From positions 1-40,230 of the forward strand of contig JAHEJJ010000028.1 of the NCBI GenBank assembly GCA_024638915.1: 40,230 nt of DNA, read 5' to 3'. The translations under genes and the position numbers were made by a program. Source of the DNA: Robiginitalea sp. (GTDB lineage Bacteria > Bacteroidota > Bacteroidia > Flavobacteriales > Flavobacteriaceae). The notes below the pieces were generated by a model. That model saw nothing but the letters and a program-made list of their open reading frames with translations. It was not told where the DNA came from and did not search any database. Below are positions 33,791 through 40,230 of the stretch, piece by piece. Positions within the stretch are counted from its first letter, which is position 1; every line of letters starts with the position of its first letter.

Positions 33791-34831
33791 CTATTCGAAA
33801 GAGTTGATAACCGATATTCCGACTTCCTTAACAGCATGCATTTTCGGCAATACCGCAGGAACCATTTCCAGAGGTATAAGTGTACCCACCAGCTCAGAAA
33901 GGTTTATGCCTCCCTCATCGATCAAAGAGAACATCTGTGGGTAGTTATGCGCCTGCATTCCATGGCTTCCAAAAAGTTCCAGTTCATGCGCGATTATCAG
34001 GGGCATGGGTATGGGCAATGAGGTATGTTCTTCGGTCATAAGCCCTACCTGTACGTGCCTACCCCTTTTACGAAGGCTGAGGATAGAATTCAAACAAGTT
34101 TCTCCATGTCCGAGCGCATCTATGGAAAGGTGTACCCCGCCCCTGCTATAGTCCCTTACAGCTTCAACTACATTAGATTTTGAAGCATCGATGATATAAT
34201 CTGCCCCCATCTTTTTGGCAAATGCACATTTCTCCTCCGATATATCTATGGCGATCACAATGGCTCCTAGGGCCTTCCCGATCTGAATAGCCGACAGCCC
34301 CACGCCTCCACAGCCATGAACAGCGAGGGTCTGACCCTGCATAAGTCTTCCCTGATCTCGTACCGCCCGGTAGGCGGTTATAAAACGGCATCCCAGCGCA
34401 GCTGCGCTCACCGAATCAATATGAGTGGGTATATGTACAAGGTTTACATCTGCATAATCAATCGCAACATATTGTGCAAAAGAACCCCATGCCGTAAAGC
34501 CTGGCTGGAACTGTCGATTACATACCTGATGATCCCCTTGAAGACAGTATTCACATGTTCCACATCCGCAGACAAAAGGTACGGTTACCCGGTGCCCTAT
34601 CTCAAAATTACTTACTTCTTTCCCGATGGCCACGATTGTCCCGGCAAGTTCATGTCCTGGTACATGAGGTAATCTAATATCGGGATCATGGCCTTTCCAG
34701 CCATGCCAGTCACTAAGGCATAATCCCGAGGCTTCGACCTGAATCACCACCCCTCTGACCGTGGGTTTCGGATCGGGCAGTGTCTCAATAGAGATATCTC
34801 CCTGAAAGGTTTTATAATAAGCAGCCTTCAT
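33791..34831 (-). CDS. Zinc-dependent alcohol dehydrogenase family protein
   Basis: The frame is open further upstream, but the ATG at 34831 follows a GGTGA ribosome site and begins the conserved fold (MKAAYYKTFQGDISIETLP), giving 346 residues. This is a medium-chain NAD(P)-dependent alcohol dehydrogenase. Catalytic zinc ligands are Cys38 and His60 with Glu61 (PGHEL); the structural zinc site is Cys90, Cys93, Cys96 and Cys104 (CGTCEYC with a later Cys). The Rossmann motif GCGGVGLSAIQIGKALG follows. The alcohol or aldehyde substrate cannot be read. It is convergent with ribB (22 nt apart) and lies downstream of the AraC regulator on the same strand, 146 nt away. Confidence 0.92.
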   Translation of the reverse strand: MKAAYYKTFQGDISIETLPDPKPTVRGVVIQVEASGLCLSDWHGWKGHDPDIRLPHVPGHELAGTIVAIGKEVSNFEIGHRVTVPFVCGCGTCEYCLQGDHQVCNRQFQPGFTAWGSFAQYVAIDYADVNLVHIPTHIDSVSAAALGCRFITAYRAVRDQGRLMQGQTLAVHGCGGVGLSAIQIGKALGAIVIAIDISEEKCAFAKKMGADYIIDASKSNVVEAVRDYSRGGVHLSIDALGHGETCLNSILSLRKRGRHVQVGLMTEEHTSLPIPMPLIIAHELELFGSHGMQAHNYPQMFSLIDEGGINLSELVGTLIPLEMVPAVLPKMHAVKEVGISVINSFE

Positions 34832-34977
34832 CTGTTCACCAAGGTAGTACAAATTGCATTTATGCTGGAATCGAAGAGATAAAAAGTGAAAATTTAAAAG
34901 GCGTATTTCAACTTTGAAAAGTGAATACCCAAAAATCAATTACTAATTATCGATTACTGGAAATTTATTAATGTCTC

Positions 34978-35796
34978 TCACATAACGTACTGCCGTGCAT
35001 ATCTGGATGGAAGAATTCCGAATGTTTCATTAAAACAGCGTGCAAAATGTGAAGCATTCTTAAAACCGGTTTCGCTGGCGATCTTCGAAATATTGCCACG
35101 GCGATCATGGAGCAACTTTAAGGCGCGCTTTAACCTGAATTCACGGATAAAAAAGTGGGGAGATTTTCCTGTAAGTCTTTTGATATGCCGGTAAAAGGTA
35201 GATCGGCTATACCCTAATGCCGCGCGCAACTGCTCCAACCCAGGAGCACCATATTTAGAGAAACGCTGACTTGCCTTTATCAGCCGGTTAAGAAAATCGA
35301 GTTCTCTTGATTTGAGCGTGCGGATATGTTCCGCATTGATCCGCGCATTTTTATTCTCACTTTCGTACTGTAACTTAACCGCGGCCGAAATAACCAGGGT
35401 GTCGTTTACTACTTCACACATTTGAGTAGCCTGAGCAATGGCTTTATCAAAAATTCTCATTTCATCCCCAACTGTATCTGCAGCAGCGAGGCCGATCTTT
35501 AGCTTCCGGTTTCCGACATCGAAGCGCGGGGTTACATATTTGAATTTTTGTTCGATTTGCAACGCACATAATACCGCATTTGTCGCTGATTCGAATGAAA
35601 CCAGGTATTTACTATTGTCCTGATCCAGGACCTGGCCTTCAAAATGCCCTAAGGTTTTGGAAACGCTGTGATGAAATTTCTGGGTGAAAATACTAAACTG
35701 ACTGGCCTCCAGACGATTGAGGTAATTGCTGCTCTCCATTACCATAAATATCCTGGGGCTATCGCCAACCTCTATATCTGTCCTTTTTCCACTCAT
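34978..35796 (-). CDS. AraC-type regulator fused to a nucleotide-cyclase-like sensor domain
   Basis: This 272-residue protein has two parts. Residues about 30-145 follow the class III nucleotide cyclase fold: HHSVSKTLGHFEGQVLDQDNS, then YLVSFESATNAVLCALQIE, KLKIGLAAADTV and LVISAAV. The metal-binding aspartates and substrate residues of working cyclases are not visible, so it is probably a sensor or dimerisation module. Residues 170-272 are a complete AraC/XylS DNA-binding domain (LRAALGYSRSTFYRHIKRLTGKSP, then ISKIASETGFKNASHFARCF). I recall similar cyclase-like plus AraC arrangements with an extra DUF4242 domain in flavobacteria; that domain is absent here. Targets are likely adjacent: the alcohol dehydrogenase (same strand) or the divergent cotransporter. 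Confidence 0.82.
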   Translation of the reverse strand: MSGKRTDIEVGDSPRIFMVMESSNYLNRLEASQFSIFTQKFHHSVSKTLGHFEGQVLDQDNSKYLVSFESATNAVLCALQIEQKFKYVTPRFDVGNRKLKIGLAAADTVGDEMRIFDKAIAQATQMCEVVNDTLVISAAVKLQYESENKNARINAEHIRTLKSRELDFLNRLIKASQRFSKYGAPGLEQLRAALGYSRSTFYRHIKRLTGKSPHFFIREFRLKRALKLLHDRRGNISKIASETGFKNASHFARCFNETFGILPSRYARQYVM

Positions 35797-35812
35797 TAAA
35801 ACAGGCTTTTCT

Positions 35813-35843
35813 CAAATATAAGCCATTCAAAATCAGGAAGCAA
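35813..35843 (-). promoter_or_regulatory. Promoter of the AraC-type regulator gene
   Basis: On the minus strand TTG (35843-35841), a 20-nt spacer and TATATTTG (35820-35813) match the Bacteroidetes promoter consensus exactly. Transcription would start near 35806, about 10 nt before the ATG at 35796. Confidence 0.6.
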
Positions 35844-35978
35844 CGGCCTTAAGGGTGAATTTATGAAAGGGTTGTTAACAATGAGTCAAGCTATTTTTGT
35901 TAATGCTCCTTCTGCTTCAGCTTAAATAATGATACTTTATTTAGTACCTTTTGCAGCGATAATCAAGCGCTAAACCAG

Positions 35979-38171
35979 TTGGATTCTAAAAATATCAAGG
36001 GTAAGACGTTCGGAACCTTTGGAGGTGTTTTTACACCCACCTTGCTTACCATTTTGGGGGTTATTATGTATCTTAGAATGGGATGGGTTGTTGGCAACGC
36101 CGGACTCCTGGGTGCCTGGTTCATAATTATAATTTCGTTTCTAATAACGCTCACCACAGCACTCTCCATGAGTGCGATCACCACTAATATACGGATCGGG
36201 GCCGGAGGAGCCTATGCGATCATCTCACAGGCACTGGGACTTGAAGTAGGAGGCAGTCTTGGAATTCCTCGTTATGTATCACAGGGCCTTGCGGTTACTA
36301 TGTACATTTTTGGTTTCAGAGAAGGTTGGTTGGGTATATTTCCGGATCACAATGCCTTCCTGGTCGATGTAGCTGTTTTTGGTGTACTGCTGACCATTGC
36401 CTATATCAGCGCCGATCTGGCGATCAAGACCCAGTATTTTATTATGGGGGTGATTGTACTCTCGCTGGTTTCCATTGTTGTGGCTTCATACCAGGGCTCT
36501 ATGAACATCCCTGTCGAAGATGCGCTGCGATGGGGTAGTTTTAAGGGATCTCCTGAAAATAATTTTAGCGGTAGCGATTTCTGGATTGTATTTGCCGTTT
36601 TTTTTCCGGCCTCTACAGGTATCATGGCCGGAGCCAATATGTCGGGTGAGTTAAGTAATCCACGTAGGAGTATTCCTCTTGGCACATTGTGGGCTATTGG
36701 GATCAGTTTTGTGATCTATATGGTTTTGGCGTTCTGGTTGGCCCGAAGTGCCACGGAACAAGAATTGATCTCCAATTATAATATAATAATTGACAAAGCC
36801 TGGATTGGTGCCTTGGTTATTGCCGGTATATTGGGAGCGACTTTTTCTTCTGCTCTCGGATCGCTGGTAGGTTCTTCCCGTATCCTATTTGCCATGGGCG
36901 AACATCGCGTGCTTCCTTACGGAAAATTTCTAGCCGGTCAAAGCAACAATGGCCAGCCCAGAAATGCGATGATCGTTACAGGTATAATGATTTTTGTAAC
37001 CATGTTGTTGCGCGACCTCAATGCCGTTGCCCCATTGGTTACATTATTTTTCCTCATTACCTATGCAATGATCAACATAGTGGTTATCATCGAGCAAAAC
37101 CTGGGCTTGATCAGCTATCGGCCCATCTTCAAAGTCAACAAGTGGGTCCCATGGATAGGGTTGGTCTCTTCCGTCCTGGCGATGTTTATAATAAATCCCA
37201 CTATCAGCCTGATATCGATCAGTATTGTTTTCGTGGTCTACTGGTTCCTCTCAAAACAAAATATTGAAACGCCTTTTGAAGATGTAAGGTCAGGTTTGTT
37301 TGTATCGTTCGCAGAATGGGCGGCAAAGCATACCTGGGGAATGAAAAGCATGCAGCAGCGAGCATGGAAACCCAACCTGATGGTACCCATCAGGGATATT
37401 ACCGGAGCAAAAGGGAACTTTCAGTTTTTGCGGAATATTGCCAGGCCAAAGGGTTCTATAAAACTTCTGGGAATAGAGCCGAATTCGGATAACAGCTACC
37501 TTGTGAATGAACTCAATTCCATGTCGGAAGATTTCCTTAAGAAAGGTGTTTTTTCCTCCTGGACAGTGATCAACAGCGATGATTTTGCCAGAGGGGTCAA
37601 CTATGGAAATCAAGCGCTGAAAGGAGCCTTTTTTCGTCCAAACATTGTCTTTCTCAACTTACAACAACACGATGATTACGTCAATGAAATTCAACCGGTA
37701 ATAAAGGAATGTATTCGTTTGGAGATAGGGGTATTATTATACCAGGCGCATCCTACCGCGCTCTTAGGAAAGCGAAATATGATCAATGTCTGGGTCAGCG
37801 ACCGCTCGGGGAACTGGAACCTGGGTTGGGACATAGGCAATCTCGATCTTTCAACCCTAATCGCCTATAAGCTAAAACGTAACTGGCTGGCTACCATAAG
37901 ACTTATTATTGTTATTCGTGATACCGCCGAGCAGGAAAATGCGCAGAACTTCCTCGATTCACTGATTAATCTTGCGCGATTACCAAATACACTTACAGAG
38001 GTATATGTCGGGGAATTTAAAGAAGTTGTCTCCCGGGCTCCGTCGGCCGATCTGAACATCTTTGGGATGGATGAAAAAATACAGGCTGAATTTGTCCATG
38101 AAATGACTCAAAAGACCAATAGTTCATGTTTATTTGTTAAGGATTCAGGTCATGAAAGCATACTCGCCTAA
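35979..38171 (+). CDS. SLC12-type cation-chloride cotransporter / APC permease
   Basis: The 730-residue product opens with FGTFGGVFTPTLLTILGVIMYLRMGWVVGNAG, split here as FGTFGGVFTPTLLTILG and MYLRMGWVVGNAG, the signature of the cation-chloride cotransporter (SLC12) branch of the APC superfamily. About twelve helices fill residues 15-425, including GANMSGELSNPRRSIPLGTL and GSLVGSSRILFAMGEHRVLP. A soluble C-terminal domain (about 440-730) ends IFGMDEKIQAEFVHEM, comparable to the regulatory domain of animal NKCC/KCC proteins. There is no ATG before residue 30, so a TTG at 35979 is used; a partial promoter (TTA-N20-TACCTTTT, 35922-35952) fits it. It is divergent from the AraC-type regulator. Ion specificity (Na, K, Cl or amino acid) is not determinable. 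Confidence 0.88.
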   Translation: MDSKNIKGKTFGTFGGVFTPTLLTILGVIMYLRMGWVVGNAGLLGAWFIIIISFLITLTTALSMSAITTNIRIGAGGAYAIISQALGLEVGGSLGIPRYVSQGLAVTMYIFGFREGWLGIFPDHNAFLVDVAVFGVLLTIAYISADLAIKTQYFIMGVIVLSLVSIVVASYQGSMNIPVEDALRWGSFKGSPENNFSGSDFWIVFAVFFPASTGIMAGANMSGELSNPRRSIPLGTLWAIGISFVIYMVLAFWLARSATEQELISNYNIIIDKAWIGALVIAGILGATFSSALGSLVGSSRILFAMGEHRVLPYGKFLAGQSNNGQPRNAMIVTGIMIFVTMLLRDLNAVAPLVTLFFLITYAMINIVVIIEQNLGLISYRPIFKVNKWVPWIGLVSSVLAMFIINPTISLISISIVFVVYWFLSKQNIETPFEDVRSGLFVSFAEWAAKHTWGMKSMQQRAWKPNLMVPIRDITGAKGNFQFLRNIARPKGSIKLLGIEPNSDNSYLVNELNSMSEDFLKKGVFSSWTVINSDDFARGVNYGNQALKGAFFRPNIVFLNLQQHDDYVNEIQPVIKECIRLEIGVLLYQAHPTALLGKRNMINVWVSDRSGNWNLGWDIGNLDLSTLIAYKLKRNWLATIRLIIVIRDTAEQENAQNFLDSLINLARLPNTLTEVYVGEFKEVVSRAPSADLNIFGMDEKIQAEFVHEMTQKTNSSCLFVKDSGHESILA

Positions 38172-38298
38172 GAGGTTTACAGGTCGGATCTCACCTCGTC
38201 AACAGTATTTCAGGTCTCAAAGACCAGGGTGTTATGAGGGCTTATACGGATACAAATTATTTAAGACTTGCAATATTGCATTTGAGTTATAGAAAAGT

Positions 38299-38336
38299 AA
38301 AGACATTGTCTTTTATGATGCCAAAGCTTAATTTTA
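38299..38336 (+). promoter_or_regulatory. Promoter of the alpha/beta-hydrolase gene with overlapping inverted repeat
   Basis: TTG at 38306-38308, a 20-nt spacer and TAATTTTA at 38329-38336 fit the Bacteroidetes promoter with one mismatch. The -33 TTG sits in the centre of the inverted repeat AAAGACA-T-TGTCTTT (38299-38313), a likely place for a regulator to bind. Transcription would start near 38343, 24 nt before the ATG. Confidence 0.5.
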
Positions 38337-38366
38337 TAACTTCACATGAATCTATTTGCCAAATAA

Positions 38367-39161
38367 ATGAAAATAAAGACTCTTAGCGGCTTTCTGTCCA
38401 TGTGGATCCTGCTCTCAGTAGTTTCGGCTTGTTCGCCACTGCAAAATGTTCAGGTGAAAGAAGAGGCTGGGAAAAGAATCGCCTTTATTAGCGAAGGTGT
38501 AGGATCACCCAGTGTTATTTTTGAGTCCGGATTTGAGGAAGGAATGGAAACCTGGGCGGGCATTATCGACTCCGTCGCGAAATATACAAGTGTTTACGCC
38601 TATGACCGGGCTGGCTATGGCCGAAGTAACCTCAAAGACGCACCACATAGCATAGAGGAAGTGGCTCAGCAATTAAATGCTAATTTAATTGCCCGTAATA
38701 TTCCTCCGCCCTATGTAATGGTGGGGAATTCCGGAGGTGCATTGTTTGTAAATATGTTCGCCCGTTTATATCCTGAAAAAATAAAGGGTGTGCTATTGGT
38801 AGATCCCACCCATCCCGATCTATATGATTATCTAAAGGAGAACGAAGCACTTATTTACGACCTTTTATTCGATTATATCGGAGAAGGACAAAGGAGGTAT
38901 GAATTTGATCTTATCAAAAGCAGCTCAAAGGAATTTAAAGATGCTGCCGATTTCCCCGAGGTTCCTCTTGTCGTTTTAATGGCCGGACGTCATACGACCC
39001 TGGAAAGTGAGGCATTGAAGAAAAAAATGCTGGAGTTTCATGAGGACCTCAAGAAATTGTCTCCGATGGGAACACGGTACCTGGTGGAGGATAGTGGTCA
39101 TTTTATCCATAAGAATGATCCTCAACTGGTGGTGGATTATATATTGGGGTTTCTTGATTAA
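38367..39161 (+). CDS. Alpha/beta-hydrolase lipoprotein
   Basis: The 264-residue product has a lipoprotein signal (1-21) with lipobox VSAC and lipidated Cys22; the residues after it (SPLQ) lack the acidic surface-export signal, so a periplasm-facing membrane location is likely. The alpha/beta-hydrolase fold follows: the oxyanion region is near ESGFEEGMETW, the nucleophile elbow is GNSGG with Ser122, the probable acid is Asp146 in LLVDPTHPD (or a later Asp), and the catalytic His is His245 in DSGHFIHKNDP. YAYDRAGYGRS is typical of hydrolases related to chloroperoxidases and lipases. The substrate is unknown. The gene has its own promoter and a strong terminator. Confidence 0.88.
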   Translation: MKIKTLSGFLSMWILLSVVSACSPLQNVQVKEEAGKRIAFISEGVGSPSVIFESGFEEGMETWAGIIDSVAKYTSVYAYDRAGYGRSNLKDAPHSIEEVAQQLNANLIARNIPPPYVMVGNSGGALFVNMFARLYPEKIKGVLLVDPTHPDLYDYLKENEALIYDLLFDYIGEGQRRYEFDLIKSSSKEFKDAADFPEVPLVVLMAGRHTTLESEALKKKMLEFHEDLKKLSPMGTRYLVEDSGHFIHKNDPQLVVDYILGFLD

Positions 39162-39166
39162 AATAT

Positions 39167-39194
39167 AAAGGCGGGATAAAAATATCCCGCCTTT
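39167..39194. terminator. Strong intrinsic terminator after the hydrolase gene
   Basis: AAAGGCGGGATA and TATCCCGCCTTT form a perfect 12-bp stem around an AAAA loop, followed by CTGATTT. Flanking A and T runs make it effective in both directions, so it can end the hydrolase transcript (plus) and also the convergent permease transcript (minus). The 251 bp between it and the permease stop at 39446 show no gene. Confidence 0.85.
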
Positions 39195-39445
39195 CTGATT
39201 TAACACCACTGTTCCTTATGGCACAGGAACCAAATCAAAATTTTTCAGCAATTTTTTGGTCGATAGAACTTAACTGTTAACATATGCAACAGTAAGAGCT
39301 ACAAATATCCGCATTTTCCTACAAAGAAAACCTCTATTTTTATTTTTTTCGATAAACGGAAACCCCCATAATTATTGGGATAGCGGTGTTATTGGTCGAT
39401 CGGGGCAGTCTCCCATTACGCGGATCGATAAAATACAATAGGCCA

Positions 39446-40230
39446 TTATTTTTTTGATTTATCGCCCTTGTTCAGCATGAAAAGAAGGAATCCTATCAAT
39501 ATGTTGATCATTCCAAGCCCGGTCTCTAATGGTTGCGCCACGATCAAATAGAACAGAACCCAGCCGCTAAATACCAAAAACACCAGCTGTGGCAAGGGGT
39601 AGAAAGGACTCTTAAATCCCTTTTGGACCTCCCGCCGCCTGCGAATCACAAATACAGCCGCTACAGCGAGTGCCGAAAACAGCTGCAATACAAATCCACT
39701 GTAAATGATAACCTGCTCAAAAGTACCCGTCAGTACAAGACCAATACTGATAAATGCCTGCAACCATATTGCCCGCAAAGGGATGCCCCTTGAAGATTTA
39801 AGTGAAAACCATCTCCAAAGCTTATGATCCTCTCCCATCACCTGTGTCACCCTGGGTCCTGCCCATACCATAGCACTGACACTGGATATCAATAACAGGG
39901 CGATACCAAAACTCATAAGTTCCCCCCCGGTGTTCCCAAATAACGATATGGCTGTGATTTGACCGATTTCCAACTCGCCTTGAATTTGGTCTAAGCCATT
40001 ATGTTTTAGAAAAATCATATTAAGAGAAATGTAGAGCAGGCTTACCACAGCCGTCCCCAGGATCAAAGCTCTGGGTAAGCTTCGATTCACATCTTCAATC
40101 TCATCTACGATATAGGCCGCTGCATTCCATCCTGAATAGGAAAATGTCACGAAAACAAAAGAAACTGCAAATGCGGGAAGAAGTACTTCATCATGCCAAC
40201 TTCCGTCCCAAAGAAATGCCGTATCCGAAG
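39446..40230 (-). CDS. APC family amino-acid permease (partial, runs off the right edge)
   Basis: The frame is open from the stop at 39446 to the window edge, giving about 261 C-terminal codons; an internal GTG at 40150 is not the start, because coding sequence continues upstream (FLWDGSWHDEVLLPAF). The signature TFSYSGWNAAAYIVDEI, followed by DVNRSLPRALILGTAVV, marks an amino acid/polyamine/organocation permease, and seven or so helices follow (for example LMSFGIALLLISSVSAMVWAG and LVFLVFSGWVLFYLIVAQP). The C-terminal tail is short and basic. Such proteins carry amino acids by proton or Na+ coupling or by exchange. The substrate and the N-terminal half lie outside the window. Confidence 0.88.
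   Translation of the reverse strand, partial: SDTAFLWDGSWHDEVLLPAFAVSFVFVTFSYSGWNAAAYIVDEIEDVNRSLPRALILGTAVVSLLYISLNMIFLKHNGLDQIQGELEIGQITAISLFGNTGGELMSFGIALLLISSVSAMVWAGPRVTQVMGEDHKLWRWFSLKSSRGIPLRAIWLQAFISIGLVLTGTFEQVIIYSGFVLQLFSALAVAAVFVIRRRREVQKGFKSPFYPLPQLVFLVFSGWVLFYLIVAQPLETGLGMINILIGFLLFMLNKGDKSKK

Noticed and set aside
34832-34939. Upstream extension of the alcohol dehydrogenase to 34939
   Set aside because: The extra 36 residues precede the conserved MKAAYY start and have no family support; a ribosome site lies just before the ATG at 34831.
1-40230. tRNA, rRNA, CRISPR arrays, insertion sequences and riboswitches
   Set aside because: No cloverleaf-like element, spaced repeat array, transposase or conserved leader structure was seen by reading; a covariance-model scan could still reveal small RNAs.

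Overview
The window looks like a chromosomal segment of a marine-type Bacteroidetes, most likely family Flavobacteriaceae. Supporting signs are a TonB-dependent receptor with an STN and a carboxypeptidase-like N-terminal region next to a DUF4249 lipoprotein with an acidic stretch after the lipid cysteine; a RibB whose GTP cyclohydrolase II half is degenerate; promoters of the form TTG-N20-TAnnTTTG; few Shine-Dalgarno sites; frequent TTG/GTG starts; and moderate G+C by eye. I see no rRNA, tRNA, CRISPR array, transposase or integrase.

Layout. 1-3622 is the most accessory-looking part: a truncated TIR-domain protein with a long charged coil (minus strand), a lone acyl-CoA synthetase, and a small SpoIIAA-like gene lying between two copies of the 3' end of comM. 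3623-5158 is comM itself. 5408-5887 encodes a small secreted protein made of ChW-type repeats. 6065-18428 is a long minus-strand block: tilS-dsbD (overlapping stop/start), a penicillin-acylase-like Ntn hydrolase, then a four-gene outer-membrane set (secreted unknown, TonB receptor, DUF4249 lipoprotein, MG2-like secreted protein). 18829-22141 holds an FMN reductase, a membrane acyltransferase and a DUF3179 protein.

22161-27079 holds lpdA, an Lrp/AsnC regulator, and, divergent from it, a Cys/Met-metabolism PLP enzyme followed by an NhaC-family transporter. This looks like a locally regulated sulfur-amino-acid catabolic and transport module. 27212-33768 is a plus-strand housekeeping run: tpx-dgkA, then ftsK-lolA-lptF/G-ribB, with 4-bp overlaps at ftsK/lolA and lptF/G-ribB and a 4-nt gap at lolA/lptF/G. 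It links chromosome segregation, lipoprotein trafficking, LPS export and riboflavin synthesis. 33791-35796 is a zinc alcohol dehydrogenase and an AraC regulator with an apparently dead nucleotide-cyclase-like domain, divergent from an SLC12-type cation-chloride cotransporter (35979-38171). The right end holds an alpha/beta-hydrolase lipoprotein, a strong terminator and a truncated APC permease.

The observation most worth following is the 640-bp unit between the two comM tails (2983-3622). The two tails differ mainly at synonymous third positions, which suggests a small cassette or island remnant using the comM 3' end as its attachment site.
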